From: Corynebacterium faecale
Lineage (GTDB): Bacteria; Actinomycetota; Actinomycetes; Mycobacteriales; Mycobacteriaceae
NCBI RefSeq assembly: GCF_030408735.1
Contig: NZ_CP047204.1
Location: 2,046,001-2,110,000, forward strand
DNA: 64,000 nt
Direction of reading: 5' to 3'
Made by a program: the position numbers and the translations under genes. The notes under the pieces are model-generated. The model made no database searches, was not told where the DNA came from, and saw nothing but the letters and a program-made list of their open reading frames with translations. Positions 9,279-18,587 of this stretch are shown piece after piece; within the stretch, counting starts at the first letter, position 1; every line of letters begins with the position of its first letter.

Positions 9279-9911
9279 CTAGAAACGCACCGCGGAGTGG
9301 AACGGCATGTAATCGAGGGAATGCTCGGACAGCGGGGTGGAGCTGTTCAGAGCGTGGATGACAGTGCCGTGACCGGAGTAGATGCCAACGTGGGTGGCGC
9401 CGGAGTAGAACGCAACGATGTCACCAGCCTGCAGGTTGGAGTAGGCAACAGGAGTTCCCTGGGAAGCCTGTGCCTGCGAGGTGCGTGGGATGGACTTGCC
9501 GACCTGGCTGTATGCCCAGGAAGTCAGACCGGAGCAGTCAAAGGCGTTAGGGCCGACAGCACCCCAGCCATATGGAGCACCGATCTTGGAACGCGCGGCG
9601 TCCACGATGGCCTGTCCGCCGCTCTGAACAGGAGCTGCCTCAACAGCTGGTGGTGCCTCAACGACGGCAGCGTAGGCCGCAGGAGCTGCCTGGCTGGACA
9701 GAGCCGGGATCCACTGGTCAATGCCGGGGATGTTGTTCAGGCCCGGGGTGTTCTCAATTCCGGCGATCTCAACAGAGATGTCGGTGTTCGGGATGAAGAC
9801 CTCTGCAGCTTGTGCCGGGTTGGTGAGGACGGCGGTGGCGCCGAGTGCGGCTGCGGAAACTGCAGCTGCATTGCGGGTAACGCGGGTGTTGCTGCGACGG
9901 TGCTTGCCCAT
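9279..9911 (-). CDS. nlpC: Secreted NlpC/P60 cell-wall endopeptidase
   Basis: The 210-residue exported protein has a basic n-region and hydrophobic core (MGKHRRSNTRVTRNAAAVSA), a cleavage region near AQAAE, an Ala/Pro-rich linker and a C-terminal NlpC/P60 domain. The catalytic Cys is in FDCSGLTSW, with His residues in THVGIYSGHG and VIHAL. It should cut stem peptides in peptidoglycan during growth or division. The ATG at 9911 has GGAG nine bases upstream. The 5' leader is a c-di-AMP riboswitch (separate entry), so expression responds to that second messenger. It lacks the long coiled coil of the paralogue at 7987. Confidence 0.9.
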   Translation of the reverse strand: MGKHRRSNTRVTRNAAAVSAAALGATAVLTNPAQAAEVFIPNTDISVEIAGIENTPGLNNIPGIDQWIPALSSQAAPAAYAAVVEAPPAVEAAPVQSGGQAIVDAARSKIGAPYGWGAVGPNAFDCSGLTSWAYSQVGKSIPRTSQAQASQGTPVAYSNLQAGDIVAFYSGATHVGIYSGHGTVIHALNSSTPLSEHSLDYMPFHSAVRF

Positions 9912-9938
9912 GTGATGAAACTCCAAATCTTCCTGTTG

Positions 9939-10126
9939 GCCTACCGGGTTAGCTGTCGGATTCGGAGCGGAAGGCCCCTATCCCCACTCCCTTCCGATCA
10001 ATTCGTTGAACTGTTCGGACCCTTGTGGAGAATTCACCCCAGGAACTCTGTGGTTCCCCGGTTCGCGAAGCTTCTCGTGTTTAATCCTTGGGAGGGACTT
10101 TGTTCGAGAAGCTGCTTCGCGATTAA
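9939..10126 (-). ncRNA. ydaO/yuaA-class c-di-AMP riboswitch
   Basis: The minus strand carries the class signatures in order: a 5' arm with TCGCGAAGC (10105-10122), the paired arm at 10062-10077, GGGGAACCA, GGGGTGAAT, TCCGCTCCGAATCCGACAG and the terminal CAGCTAACCCGGTAGGC. These match the ydaO/yuaA aptamer. It ends only 28 bases before the nlpC start codon, with no hairpin and U-run between, so control by Shine-Dalgarno access or a terminator formed within the aptamer is more likely than a separate downstream terminator. This class often precedes wall-hydrolase genes in Actinobacteria. Confidence 0.93.
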
Positions 10127-10255
10127 GCATTTTCTATTGGTTTCTTTGCAGTGGATCGAGGCGATCATTCTGGAAATGTTCTCCCCGACCCCGCAAGGTC
10201 TCAATAAGGTTACGAAACTGCATCATTGAATGTCTAGTCGGCAAGAACGGGCACG

Positions 10256-10273
10256 CCGTTATTAAACCGTTAT
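10256..10273 (-). promoter_or_regulatory. Tandem 7-bp repeat upstream of nlpC, possible response-regulator site
   Basis: CCGTTAT occurs at 10256-10262 and 10267-10273, 11 bp apart (one helical turn), about 130 bp before the riboswitch. OmpR-family regulators bind such direct repeats. MtrA, which controls wall-hydrolase genes in C. glutamicum, is a candidate. This is inference from spacing only. Confidence 0.3.
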
Positions 10274-10391
10274 CGGCAGGTATCACTACTGCAATCAAAT
10301 GAGGCATCCGCGGAAAGACCCCCGGGCGACCTTCGGAATGATTGCTTAAAAAGCCCTTATCACCACAGGTTTTAAGATTAACCTTTAGCCA

Positions 10392-10420
10392 TTGATAGGT
10401 TAAAAGTTCCGGCGTGAAAT
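10392..10420 (+). promoter_or_regulatory. Candidate promoter for the structured RNA
   Basis: TTGATA (10392-10397) and TGAAAT (10415-10420) with a 17-base spacer point into the region of nested stems. It is the best plus-strand promoter I see there, but the -10 is imperfect. Confidence 0.35.
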
Positions 10421-10426
10421 CCGTCG

Positions 10427-11150
10427 ACGCTTCAGCGCGGGACCACGGTTATGACGTTGCTCACATTCACTTCAACACCGGCGAATTCTTCATCTAGCGA
10501 TAGCGTTTTCCCGAATTTGGAGGGTTCCATCACCGCGTCTCAACACGCAGGCGGGAACCGAGACTCCACAGAGTGCGATACCCACGATTACCTAGACCTC
10601 ACCGTGGAAATACTCCTGTTTATTCTCCAACACCCCGGAAAGGCGCATCCTCAGAAGCCACAAGGCTTGATACCTGCCCTTCTGGATCCGCTGATCGGGT
10701 TGTGCCCCTTCGACTCCGGAGGGAACAGGCTCAGAGCTTTAACCACAGTCAAGGAGGGCGGACAAGCATACCTGCCGGGCGCTTAGACCATGAGGGAACA
10801 CTTAAGGGATCACCTCGTCCGCGGTAGCGTCCCCCTCGGGCTGAGAGGACAAGCAATCTCACGCGCTGTGGTTAAAGGCCCGCGCAGCGCAGCATAGCCG
10901 ACTGGCGGAGGATTGGGGATGCTTCTGATGCCTATCGCGGGCGGGAGGGAGACATCGCACTCTATGCATTAGGCGCCGTGATTTCGGGCCGTGGAGCCAT
11001 CGTGCACGCATAACCATGAAGATGGATACCAAACCTGGCGGTTGGGCGCATGGTCTCATCTCCGTCGAAGCACCCTTGGAGGGGCGCTGTAGATAAGGAC
11101 CGGTTACACCGCTCCCCTGCTGTGGGTGTTGCCCAGCGTCTGGGTTTCCC
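10427..11150 (+). ncRNA. Candidate large structured noncoding RNA
   Basis: About 0.7 kb contains no convincing reading frame but has three properly nested long-range complementary pairs: 10570-10579 with 10954-10963 (10 bp), 10651-10658 with 10921-10928 (8 bp plus GCA/TGC) and 10737-10748 with 10866-10877 (12 bp). A U-G pair would extend the last one only on the plus strand. Local hairpins fill the arms, for example CCAT-GAAG-ATGG, CGGT-TAC-ACCG and CCTC/GAGG. GGACAAGCA recurs in two hairpin loops (about 10760 and 10848). CCCAG-CGT-CTGGG-TTT near 11135-11150 could be the 3' end. RNase P and tmRNA signatures are absent. Strand and ends are inferred. Confidence 0.45.
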
Positions 11151-11185
11151 TCGCTGTACACAGATCAGTCCACTCAAAAAGAGGA

Positions 11186-11215
11186 CACAAAAAGCCTTCC
11201 GCAGATGCGGAAGGC
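11186..11215 (-). terminator. Terminator of the ctaE-qcrCAB unit
   Basis: A perfect 9-bp stem GCCTTCCGC/GCGGAAGGC with loop AGAT, followed on the minus strand by TTTTTGTG, 27 bases past the qcrB stop. Confidence 0.88.
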
Positions 11216-11241
11216 TGGTTGTGAAAGCTCAGGGAAAAACT

Positions 11242-12867
11242 CTAGATCTTGCCCTGTCCTTCATCGCGCTTGATGTTCTCATCCTGAAGAGCAGCCAGTG
11301 TGGCGATCTCCTCAGCATGGTTATCGTGAGCGATCTGCTTAGCCTTTGCAGAAATGTGATCCGGGTCTGGACCGAAGAATCCACCACGGGCCTCAACTTC
11401 AGCGAAACCAAGCTCATTCATCTGCTTAGGAACTGCAGCACCACCGTATGGCAGTGGAATCGGGTGACCGTGGTCGTCCACTGGGCCGAGTGGCTGGTGA
11501 ACCTCAATGAAGGCGCCGTTTGGCATCTGCTTGATCACGCCGGTCTCGATACCATGTTCCAGAACTTCACGATCGGAACGCTGGAGGCCGAGGCACAGAC
11601 GGTACGTCACGAAGTAGGCGATCGCTGGGAGCACGATCAGGCCGATACGTCCAACCCACGTCATAGCGTTCAGGGAGACATCGAACTGGTAAGCCCAGAT
11701 ATCGTTACCACCAGAAACCGTCAGCAGGATGTAGAACACTACCGCCATGACACCGAGAGAGGTGCGCACTGGAACGTCGCGAGGACGCTGCAGGAGGTTG
11801 TGGTGTGCCTTATCTCCAGACAGTTTCGCTTCGATGAACGGATATGCGAACAGTAGGACAACCAGAACGCCGAGCATGATGGCTACCCAGAATACCGCCG
11901 GGACTGTGTAGTTACCGAAGTACAGCTCCCACGCCGGCATGACACGGGCTGCACCGTCTGTCCACAGCATGTAGATATCCGGCTGGGAACCAGCGGAGAC
12001 CTGCGACGGGTTATAAGGACCAATGTTCCAGATCGCGTTAATGGTGGTGACACCGGCAAGCAGGGACAGGAAGCCCAGGGTGATCGCACCGAATGCAACG
12101 GACTTCACAGCGAAGACCGGCATGATTCGGATACCGACGACGTTGTTCTCAGTTCGGCCTGCGCCCGGGAACTGGGTGTGCTTCTGGTACCAGACCAGAG
12201 CGAGGTGAGCCGCAACCAGGCCGAGGATGATGCCCGGCAGAATCAGTACGTGTGCGATGTAGAAACGATCCAGCATGATCTCGGATGGGAAGTCGCCACC
12301 GAAGACCATCCAGTGCATCCAGGTTCCGATAATCGGGAGACCAACGATGATCGCGGACATGATTCGCAGACCCACACCGGAGAGCAGGTCGTCTGGGAGG
12401 GAGTAACCCATGAAGCCTTCGGCGATGCCGAGGATAAGAAGGACACAGCCGATGATCCAGTTCGCCTCACGTGGGCGGCGGAAAGCACCCGTGAAGAAGA
12501 TACGCATCATGTGGACCATCATGGAAACCATGAACATCAGTGCGGCCCAGTGGTGCATCTGGCGAACGAAGAGTCCACCACGAACTTCGAAGGAAATATC
12601 CAGGGCGGTCACGTAGGCACGGGACATCTCCACACCATTGAGTGGCAGATAGGCGCCGTCGTAGATCACCTTGGTGATTGAAGGATCGAAGAACAGGGTC
12701 AGGTAGACACCGGTCAGGATCAGGACGATGAAGCTGTAGAGAGCGATTTCACCGAGAAGGAATGACCAGTGGGTAGGGAAAACCTTATTGATCTGGCGGC
12801 GGATACCGCCGGCCATGGTGTAGCGGGAATCGAGATTATTTCCGATTGTTGCTGCTTTATTACTCAT
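11242..12867 (-). CDS. qcrB: Cytochrome bc1 complex cytochrome b subunit
   Basis: This membrane subunit of the menaquinol:cytochrome c reductase binds two b hemes and forms the quinol sites. The 541-residue product has the large actinobacterial form with a C-terminal extension beyond the usual eight helices. [22 protein letters not shown] contains the paired His ligands. Its ATG overlaps the qcrA stop (ATGA), so translation is coupled. It is last in the ctaE-qcrC-qcrA-qcrB unit, before a strong terminator. In corynebacteria bc1 and aa3 oxidase form a supercomplex, which explains the clustering with cta genes. Confidence 0.97.
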   Translation of the reverse strand: MSNKAATIGNNLDSRYTMAGGIRRQINKVFPTHWSFLLGEIALYSFIVLILTGVYLTLFFDPSITKVIYDGAYLPLNGVEMSRAYVTALDISFEVRGGLFVRQMHHWAALMFMVSMMVHMMRIFFTGAFRRPREANWIIGCVLLILGIAEGFMGYSLPDDLLSGVGLRIMSAIIVGLPIIGTWMHWMVFGGDFPSEIMLDRFYIAHVLILPGIILGLVAAHLALVWYQKHTQFPGAGRTENNVVGIRIMPVFAVKSVAFGAITLGFLSLLAGVTTINAIWNIGPYNPSQVSAGSQPDIYMLWTDGAARVMPAWELYFGNYTVPAVFWVAIMLGVLVVLLFAYPFIEAKLSGDKAHHNLLQRPRDVPVRTSLGVMAVVFYILLTVSGGNDIWAYQFDVSLNAMTWVGRIGLIVLPAIAYFVTYRLCLGLQRSDREVLEHGIETGVIKQMPNGAFIEVHQPLGPVDDHGHPIPLPYGGAAVPKQMNELGFAEVEARGGFFGPDPDHISAKAKQIAHDNHAEEIATLAALQDENIKRDEGQGKI

Positions 12868-14090
12868 GACTTACGCTCCCAGAATGCCGGGCCGAGTGGC
12901 TCGATGAAGTTGCCGTCGGCGACGAGGTAACCCTCTTCGTCAACAGTGATCGGCAGCTGTGGCAGAGCACGTGCGGCAGGTCCGAAGACTGGCTTACCGT
13001 AGTGCAGTGCATCGAACTGCGACTGGTGGCACGGGCACAGGATTCGGTTGGTCTGAGCTTCGTACAGTGAAGTCGGGCAACCAATGTGCGTGCAGATCTT
13101 GGAGTATGCGTAGTAATCGCCGTAGTGGAAGGACTCCTGGCCTTCACGTTCGATGACCTTCTCTGCGTCAGAAGTACGCAGACGGATCAGCATAACTGCG
13201 TTACGCGGGCCGTGCACAGAGTGCATGTGGTTCGTGTAGACATCGCGCTGTGGATCGTAGAGATCACCATCGTTGACGTCTTCAGCAGGCAGTGGGAATA
13301 CGGTTTCCATGGACGCTGCAGCCAGGTCCTCTGGACGCATACGGACCAGACGGGACACACCAGTGGTGATCCAGTGCTGACCGGATTCGCCAACGTGGGA
13401 CTCAGCGATCGCACCGGTGTCGCGCCCCAGGTAGAGCTTGATACCGCTCTCCTGAAGGGTCCAGCCGGAGGTCCACAGGGTGCCGTCACCCATGACGCTC
13501 ATTGGGCCTTCGTTAGGCTTCCAAGGGTTCTTGATCATGCCACCGAGAGGAGCGACGATCGTCAGACCTGCAAGCACGGCGCCTCCGCCGAGCAGCCCCT
13601 GCAGCACCTTGCGGCGGCCGAGGGTGGAGGTCTGCCAGGAATCATTCAGCAGGGCGACGATGGTACGACGATCAACTTCCTCAGAAGGACCGTCGTGACG
13701 ACGCTGGACTGCGATCTCTTCCGGGATGAACTTCTTGACATAGAGAACGCCGGCGATTCCCAGAGCGAGAATGCACAGACCTGAGGTGATGCCGAGCATC
13801 GGGGTGTACAGGGTGTACCAGATCAGGCCGTCGTCACCGTGACCCTGGTATTCCCAAGGCCAGAACAGGTAGGTGGCGAGGAAACCGATGCCACCGATAA
13901 TGCCGAGCGCTGCCCAGATTCCAACTGCACGAACCGCACGCTTCTCAGCTGGGTCGTTCTCAATTGGGAAACGTTCCTTGCGGTAGGCAATGGTAACGTC
14001 ATCAAGTTCAGTACCCAGACGAGCGAGGTCATCATTGCTCATCGAGTTGAGTTCCTGGGCGGTGTACTGCTTATTCGTATTGTTACTCAT
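12864..14090 (-). CDS. qcrA: Cytochrome bc1 complex Rieske iron-sulfur subunit
   Basis: This Rieske protein passes electrons from menaquinol to the diheme cytochrome QcrC. The product has 408 residues from the ATG at 14090, which overlaps the qcrC stop. Three hydrophobic segments in the N-terminal half (the actinobacterial form) precede the periplasmic domain. The [2Fe-2S] ligands are in CTHIGCP and [13 protein letters not shown] further upstream would extend into qcrC and is rejected. It overlaps qcrB by 4 bases. Confidence 0.97.
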   Translation of the reverse strand: MSNNTNKQYTAQELNSMSNDDLARLGTELDDVTIAYRKERFPIENDPAEKRAVRAVGIWAALGIIGGIGFLATYLFWPWEYQGHGDDGLIWYTLYTPMLGITSGLCILALGIAGVLYVKKFIPEEIAVQRRHDGPSEEVDRRTIVALLNDSWQTSTLGRRKVLQGLLGGGAVLAGLTIVAPLGGMIKNPWKPNEGPMSVMGDGTLWTSGWTLQESGIKLYLGRDTGAIAESHVGESGQHWITTGVSRLVRMRPEDLAAASMETVFPLPAEDVNDGDLYDPQRDVYTNHMHSVHGPRNAVMLIRLRTSDAEKVIEREGQESFHYGDYYAYSKICTHIGCPTSLYEAQTNRILCPCHQSQFDALHYGKPVFGPAARALPQLPITVDEEGYLVADGNFIEPLGPAFWERKS

Positions 14091-14974
14091 GAACGCGATC
14101 CAATCCACATAGCAGCAGCGATCAGAACCAGGATGCCGATACCCCACATGAAGAGACCTTCAGAAACTGGGCCGAGGCCGCCGAGGGAGTAACCACCGGG
14201 GCTCGGAGTTTCTTTGGATGCCTTGACGAAGGCGATGATGTCCTTCTTCTCGTCAGCGGAGAGCTGACGATCGGAGAACTTAGGCATGTTCTGCGGACCG
14301 GTGAGCATTGCCTGGTAGATCTCCTGCTCGTTGGCAGGATCCAGGACAGGTGCGTACTTGCCGGACGACAGGGCGCCACCACGACCGGTGAAGTTGTGGC
14401 AGGAAGCGCAGTTCAGGCGGAAGAGGTCACCACCGCGTGAGACGTCGAGCGGGTCAATCTGGCCATCGAAGTTGGCGCCACGGAGTTCTTCCATGGCGAG
14501 GGTGCCGTCCTCGTTGTAAACGAGGCCTGGTCCACCGCCGTTGGCGGCAACATAGGCGGAGATTGCAAGAGTCTGTGCCTCGGTGTAGCGAGGGGTCTTG
14601 CGAGAAGCCTGTGCCTCGTTACGGAGCATTGGCATACGACCGGAGTGAACCTGGAAGTAAACTGCACCTTCGCCAACACCGATGAGTGAAGGACCGCGGT
14701 CCTGGACACCCTGGAGGTTGACTCCGTGGCAGGTGATGCAGGCAACGTCATAGAGGTCCTTGCCCTCTGAGATGAGAGCCTGGTCATCACGCTGAGCTGT
14801 AGCGATCTGTGCATCTGGAGTGATCGCGGTAGCGAGGATTCCAGCACCGCTCAAGCCGATGGTGAGAGCCATCGCGCCAGCGACAGTGCGCCGTACTTTG
14901 CGGCGATTCTTGACCTTCTTAGCCGAAGCTTGAGCCTTGCCGGCTGCCTCGGAGGTCTGCGGATTGGTTTCCAT
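14087..14974 (-). CDS. qcrC: Diheme cytochrome c subunit of the bc1 complex
   Basis: This is the membrane-anchored cytochrome cc of actinobacterial bc1, which replaces a soluble cytochrome c and feeds the aa3 oxidase directly. Two CXXCH heme motifs are visible (CITCHG and CASCHN), with an N-terminal and a C-terminal hydrophobic anchor. I take the second of two adjacent ATGs (14974) because AAAGGG lies 5 bases before it. That gives 295 residues, the size I recall for C. glutamicum QcrC. It overlaps qcrA by 4 bases and follows ctaE by about 90 bases. Confidence 0.96.
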   Translation of the reverse strand: METNPQTSEAAGKAQASAKKVKNRRKVRRTVAGAMALTIGLSGAGILATAITPDAQIATAQRDDQALISEGKDLYDVACITCHGVNLQGVQDRGPSLIGVGEGAVYFQVHSGRMPMLRNEAQASRKTPRYTEAQTLAISAYVAANGGGPGLVYNEDGTLAMEELRGANFDGQIDPLDVSRGGDLFRLNCASCHNFTGRGGALSSGKYAPVLDPANEQEIYQAMLTGPQNMPKFSDRQLSADEKKDIIAFVKASKETPSPGGYSLGGLGPVSEGLFMWGIGILVLIAAAMWIGSRS

Positions 14975-15063
14975 CATTTCCCTTTGAATCTCGACTATGG
15001 AAGTGAAGGGCTTTGGATTGTCCGTGTGCAGATGATTTCTCACCTACCGGGCAATCCCGAGGC

Positions 15064-15681
15064 CTACTGAATGAAATAGATCGTGATGAAGAGGCCGATC
15101 CAGACAACGTCAACGAAGTGCCAGTAGTAGGACACCACCATTGCTGCTGTTGCCTGCGCCGGCGTAAACTTCGCCTTCTGGATCCTCATGAGAACAACCA
15201 CGAATGCAATCACACCCGCGATAACGTGAGCGGCGTGGAAGCCGGTCGTGATGTAGAAAGCTGAGCCATAGACACTGCTCTGAATGGACAGTCCATGTCC
15301 AACCAGGGTGATGTACTCATATGCCTGACCAATCACGAAGATTGAGCCAAGGATAGTCGTGATCAAGAACCACTTGCGGAGACCGTATACGTCACCCCTT
15401 TCAGCCGCAAAAACTCCGAACTGGCAGGTAACGGAGGATGAGACCAGAATGATCGTGATTGCCAGTGCATAAGGCACATTGAGGTAATCCGTCTGTTCAG
15501 CCCAAGATCCGTTAGCCAGTCCGTTCGCCCGGGACACGAAGTACATCGCGAAAAGTCCGGCGAAGAACATTAATTCCTGAGACAGGAACACAATGGTGCC
15601 GACACTGACCATATTCGGACGGTTCAGTGCCGCAACACGTTGTGGTGCTGCCATACCTGTATTTCCAACTGCGCTCGTCAC
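15064..15681 (-). CDS. ctaE: Cytochrome c oxidase subunit III
   Basis: Subunit III of the aa3 oxidase has 205 residues and five or more membrane segments ([65 protein letters not shown]). I start at the GTG at 15681, which gives the expected 205 residues; earlier in-frame GTGs would add 12. CATACT sits exactly 7 bases before this GTG, so the mRNA may be leaderless. It is the first gene of the ctaE-qcrCAB unit. Confidence 0.93.
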   Translation of the reverse strand: MTSAVGNTGMAAPQRVAALNRPNMVSVGTIVFLSQELMFFAGLFAMYFVSRANGLANGSWAEQTDYLNVPYALAITIILVSSSVTCQFGVFAAERGDVYGLRKWFLITTILGSIFVIGQAYEYITLVGHGLSIQSSVYGSAFYITTGFHAAHVIAGVIAFVVVLMRIQKAKFTPAQATAAMVVSYYWHFVDVVWIGLFITIYFIQ

Positions 15682-16348
15682 GCTCTCTAGTATGGCCGGT
15701 CGAAATGGCAAAGTCACTTCATGCCCCCCGTTTCAATTGAAAGTTTGAACCCCGTCTTTTTAGGGGTTTCAGCTGCCACATTTCACTTATTTGTTGAATT
15801 TTCCGGGAACTTAAACCGCGTCGCATCCGACTAGTACATAATCGCAGGTCATTAGGCTCCCAGCTGGCCCACATTTTCACCTTTTCACGGCTTTTCACAG
15901 GATTCAACGTCGCGAGATCAAAGATTCTTCATTTCGCAGCAAAACCTGTGAGAGACAAGTCACAGCTTGGTTGAGTCCCTTTCCTGACTGACTACAACTT
16001 TCGTTTGACCCCCGTTATCCTGCGTCTTTGCAGCTTAACGGCATGGTGTCAGACCCAAATTGAAACCGCGCTCCCCCAGTTTCCATACTTCTTCGAAGTG
16101 CCGGGAACTTTTCGGCACATCCACCGACATCACCGGATGAGACAGTCCCAGTCGCCTATGGCGCGGACATCACTGCCCCTCGAGTCATCACAGGATATCC
16201 ACAGCCCACCCTTAACCGAGCCCGCAGAGTCCCCCGGACCGCGCTCCCCCAGGGTGGCCGCGTGAAGTGTCACAGTGATCTTTAGGCCCCCGAGTCCCTG
16301 ACCACCTGTCCGGAAGCGGCAGCTCCCCCACTAAGTCATGTGCGGCTG
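15682..16348. other. Intergenic region between ctaE and the ctaF terminator
   Basis: About 670 bases with no convincing gene; the plus-strand frame at 16005-16265 has no start signal or recognisable family. It must hold the ctaE-qcrCAB promoter. A small inverted repeat AACCCC/GGGGTT (about 15749-15768) lies upstream of ctaE, with a U-tract in its loop rather than after the stem. Confidence 0.5.
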
Positions 16349-16402
16349 GAGAACAAGAAAAGCCGTGGGGCCGGGATGATGAACATCCCGGCCCCACGGC
16401 TT
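16349..16402 (-). terminator. Terminator of the ctaC-ctaF unit
   Basis: A perfect 19-bp inverted repeat (16360-16378 and 16384-16402) with a 5-base loop, followed on the minus strand by TTTTCTTGTT, just past the ctaF stop. Confidence 0.9.
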
Positions 16403-16428
16403 AATCAGGCAGCACTATCTAGTAGTGG

Positions 16429-16860
16429 CTAGTGCTTTTCGCGTGGAATACCGTACTGGAAGTTGAGCTTTGCCACGGTGTAAATGAGGAGCAGAGCGCC
16501 AACAGCAATCATCCAGTAATGGAAGAAGATGAGACCGAATGCGAGGAATCCGACTGCACCGGACATAGCGGCCGGCCAGATGGAACCTGGGGAGAAGAAA
16601 CCCAGGGTTCCTGCCTTATCTGCAACCTCTGCCTCTTCCCAATCCTCTGGGAGAACATCGGTGCGTCGTTCGGTGAACTGAAGATAGACACCGAGCATCA
16701 GGGTGAGGCCGCCGGAAAGGACCAATGCGGTTGCACCTGCCCACTCGAGTCCCGGGACGGAGCCCCTGTCATCCACGTGCATGGTGGCGACGATGTAGAT
16801 GACTGCCATTGCCACCAGGAAGACGGTCAGGCTGTACATGACCTTTGATGAAGACTTCAT
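16429..16860 (-). CDS. ctaF: Cytochrome c oxidase subunit IV (actinobacterial)
   Basis: This small integral subunit of the aa3 oxidase, particular to Actinobacteria, has 143 residues, the expected length, with four hydrophobic segments ([68 protein letters not shown]). It starts 18 bases after ctaC on the same strand and ends at a strong terminator, so ctaC-ctaF form one unit separate from ctaE-qcrCAB. Confidence 0.95.
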   Translation of the reverse strand: MKSSSKVMYSLTVFLVAMAVIYIVATMHVDDRGSVPGLEWAGATALVLSGGLTLMLGVYLQFTERRTDVLPEDWEEAEVADKAGTLGFFSPGSIWPAAMSGAVGFLAFGLIFFHYWMIAVGALLLIYTVAKLNFQYGIPREKH

Positions 16861-16878
16861 TTTTCGCTCTTCCTATTC

Positions 16879-17958
16879 TTATGCCGGAGTCTGGAAGTTC
16901 TCGCCGTCGCGGGTTCCGGTGCGATCGGAGACGAACGGGCTGGTGGAGGTAGCATATGGAGCTTCACCGATGTGCTCAAGAGCCTGGGCGTTGGTTGCCT
17001 CAGGGTTGGCGTCACGGAAGTCGAGGTACTCAGCGAAAGAGTCACGGTCAACCGCGCGGATCTCGAAGTTCATCATTGCGTGGTAGGTACCGCACATTTC
17101 AGCACAGCGTCCGACGAAGGCGCCTTCTTCGAAGATTTCTTCAATCTGGAACACACGCTGAGACTTGTTCGCTTCAGGGTGAGCAAATGCATCACGCTTG
17201 AACAGGAACTCTGGAACCCAGAAGGAGTGCGCAACGTCAGCAGATGCCAGGTTGAACTCGATTGGGGTGTTGGTTGGGAGAACCAGGACTGGCACCTCGT
17301 CGGTGGTACCGAGGGTTTCAATCTGGTTGAAGTGGAGGTAGGAAACGTCCGACTTGGAGTTGCCGTGAATCGGGTTGTTGCCAGCCGGGTCTTCCTTGGA
17401 CGCTTCAGCATTCGCCTGACGAGCCTCATCAACACCGACGTATTCCTGACCGCCGGGAGAAAGGTCTGCCGCAACAGTGGAGTAACCGAACTTCCAGTTC
17501 CACTGATACGCAGTCACGTCAACGGTGACCTCAGGGTTCTTGTCCAGGGCAGTAACCTTGTCCTGGGTCTGAATGGTGAAGAAGAACAGAATCATGACGA
17601 TGAAGATCGGCACGATGGTCAGGACTAGTTCGAGAGGAACGTTGTACTGGAGCTGCTTCGGGAATTCCCCGTCTCCACGCTTCTCGGCCTTCTTCGCATT
17701 CCAAGCGAAGATTGCGGTGAGCATGAGTGCCCACATGATGATACCGATGATCCAGGCAGCAACCCAGACCCATGACCAGAAGTTGCCCATGGAGACCGCC
17801 TCGGGCGTGATGCCGTCTGGCCAACCCATGCGGAGAAAATAGCCGAAAGTGCCACCTGGGGCGGCAACATCACAGCCTGCCATGGCGAGGCCACCTAAGC
17901 CCAAGACGCCGCCGAGCAGGGCCTTGCGCTTTAAACCACGCTTATTTTGCTGTTCCAC
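16879..17958 (-). CDS. ctaC: Cytochrome c oxidase subunit II, lipoprotein
   Basis: The CuA-containing subunit accepts electrons from the bc1 cytochrome cc. The GTG at 17958 with AGGAAGG upstream gives 359 residues, the size of the C. glutamicum protein. It has a lipoprotein signal (LGGLAMAGC), two membrane helices and a periplasmic cupredoxin domain. The CuA ligands appear in GRCAEMCGTYHAMM (Cys, Cys, His, Met) with another His in VAHSFWVPEF. The WVPEFLFK region is the usual electron-entry segment. It is cotranscribed with ctaF and divergent from ltsA. Confidence 0.96.
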   Translation of the reverse strand: MEQQNKRGLKRKALLGGVLGLGGLAMAGCDVAAPGGTFGYFLRMGWPDGITPEAVSMGNFWSWVWVAAWIIGIIMWALMLTAIFAWNAKKAEKRGDGEFPKQLQYNVPLELVLTIVPIFIVMILFFFTIQTQDKVTALDKNPEVTVDVTAYQWNWKFGYSTVAADLSPGGQEYVGVDEARQANAEASKEDPAGNNPIHGNSKSDVSYLHFNQIETLGTTDEVPVLVLPTNTPIEFNLASADVAHSFWVPEFLFKRDAFAHPEANKSQRVFQIEEIFEEGAFVGRCAEMCGTYHAMMNFEIRAVDRDSFAEYLDFRDANPEATNAQALEHIGEAPYATSTSPFVSDRTGTRDGENFQTPA

Positions 17959-18587
17959 GTGTGTTCTGCCTTCCTGTCCACACAAAAACTAGAGACCTTA
18001 CGGTCATTTCTATCTACGCAGAATAGCCTATTTGCCTGCCGTTTCCATATCTTCCATTTCCCGGAAGCCTACTGATGAAAAGCTTCACGAAAGGGTCTCA
18101 AAGGACGTTCAACTGCAGGGACACCTGGGATTCTTCTAGCATTTGCCTCAAAGCCACCTTCCCACCTGTTGCCCACGTCACACACCATCAATCTTTTGGT
18201 TGCCCTTGAAATCCGCCTGCCATTACCCCCACTTTCATCATGAGTTTCGAGAATGAGCTGCATATTCAGTGTCCATTACCCATCCGGAACTGCTTCCCAG
18301 CCCCCACCTGGGGTCTCTTTACCCACCCGTGCGGGCTCTGTTCCGGCCCTCAGCCAGCCCCTCCACCGTGCCAGCTGCGGCGCCCCGAGTTCTTCCTGAG
18401 GTCAATGTTCGGGGTTCTTCCCCGTTTCCATTTCGCAGAAACTTCCGGCGAGCCGGTTTCGCAGGACCTCGCTCACGCCAGTATCGTTGCAGAGGTTGAT
18501 CACCATGCACCCTCGGCCCCTGTTTCGCAGTCGCGGACACGCCCTATTAAATACGGTGCGTTATCTCTCCCAGGAGGACATTTACAC
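17959..18587. other. Divergent promoter region between ctaC and ltsA
   Basis: About 630 bases carrying the outward promoters of both genes. TATTAAAT at about 18545-18552 is a plausible -10 for ltsA and is followed by AGGAGG ahead of its ATG. An in-frame extension of ltsA upstream to 18240 is not similar to the family and is rejected. Confidence 0.5.

Noticed and set aside
9231..10229. Plus-strand frame of 332 residues
   Set aside because: Runs antisense through nlpC and its riboswitch; no recognisable protein.
10427..11150. RNase P RNA or tmRNA as identity of the structured region
   Set aside because: GAGGAAAGTCC of RNase P and the tRNA-like ends or tag frame of tmRNA are absent on both strands.
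18240..18587. Upstream extension of ltsA by 116 residues
   Set aside because: Would bury the catalytic Cys2 that must be N-terminal; a strong AGGAGG lies before the ATG at 18588.
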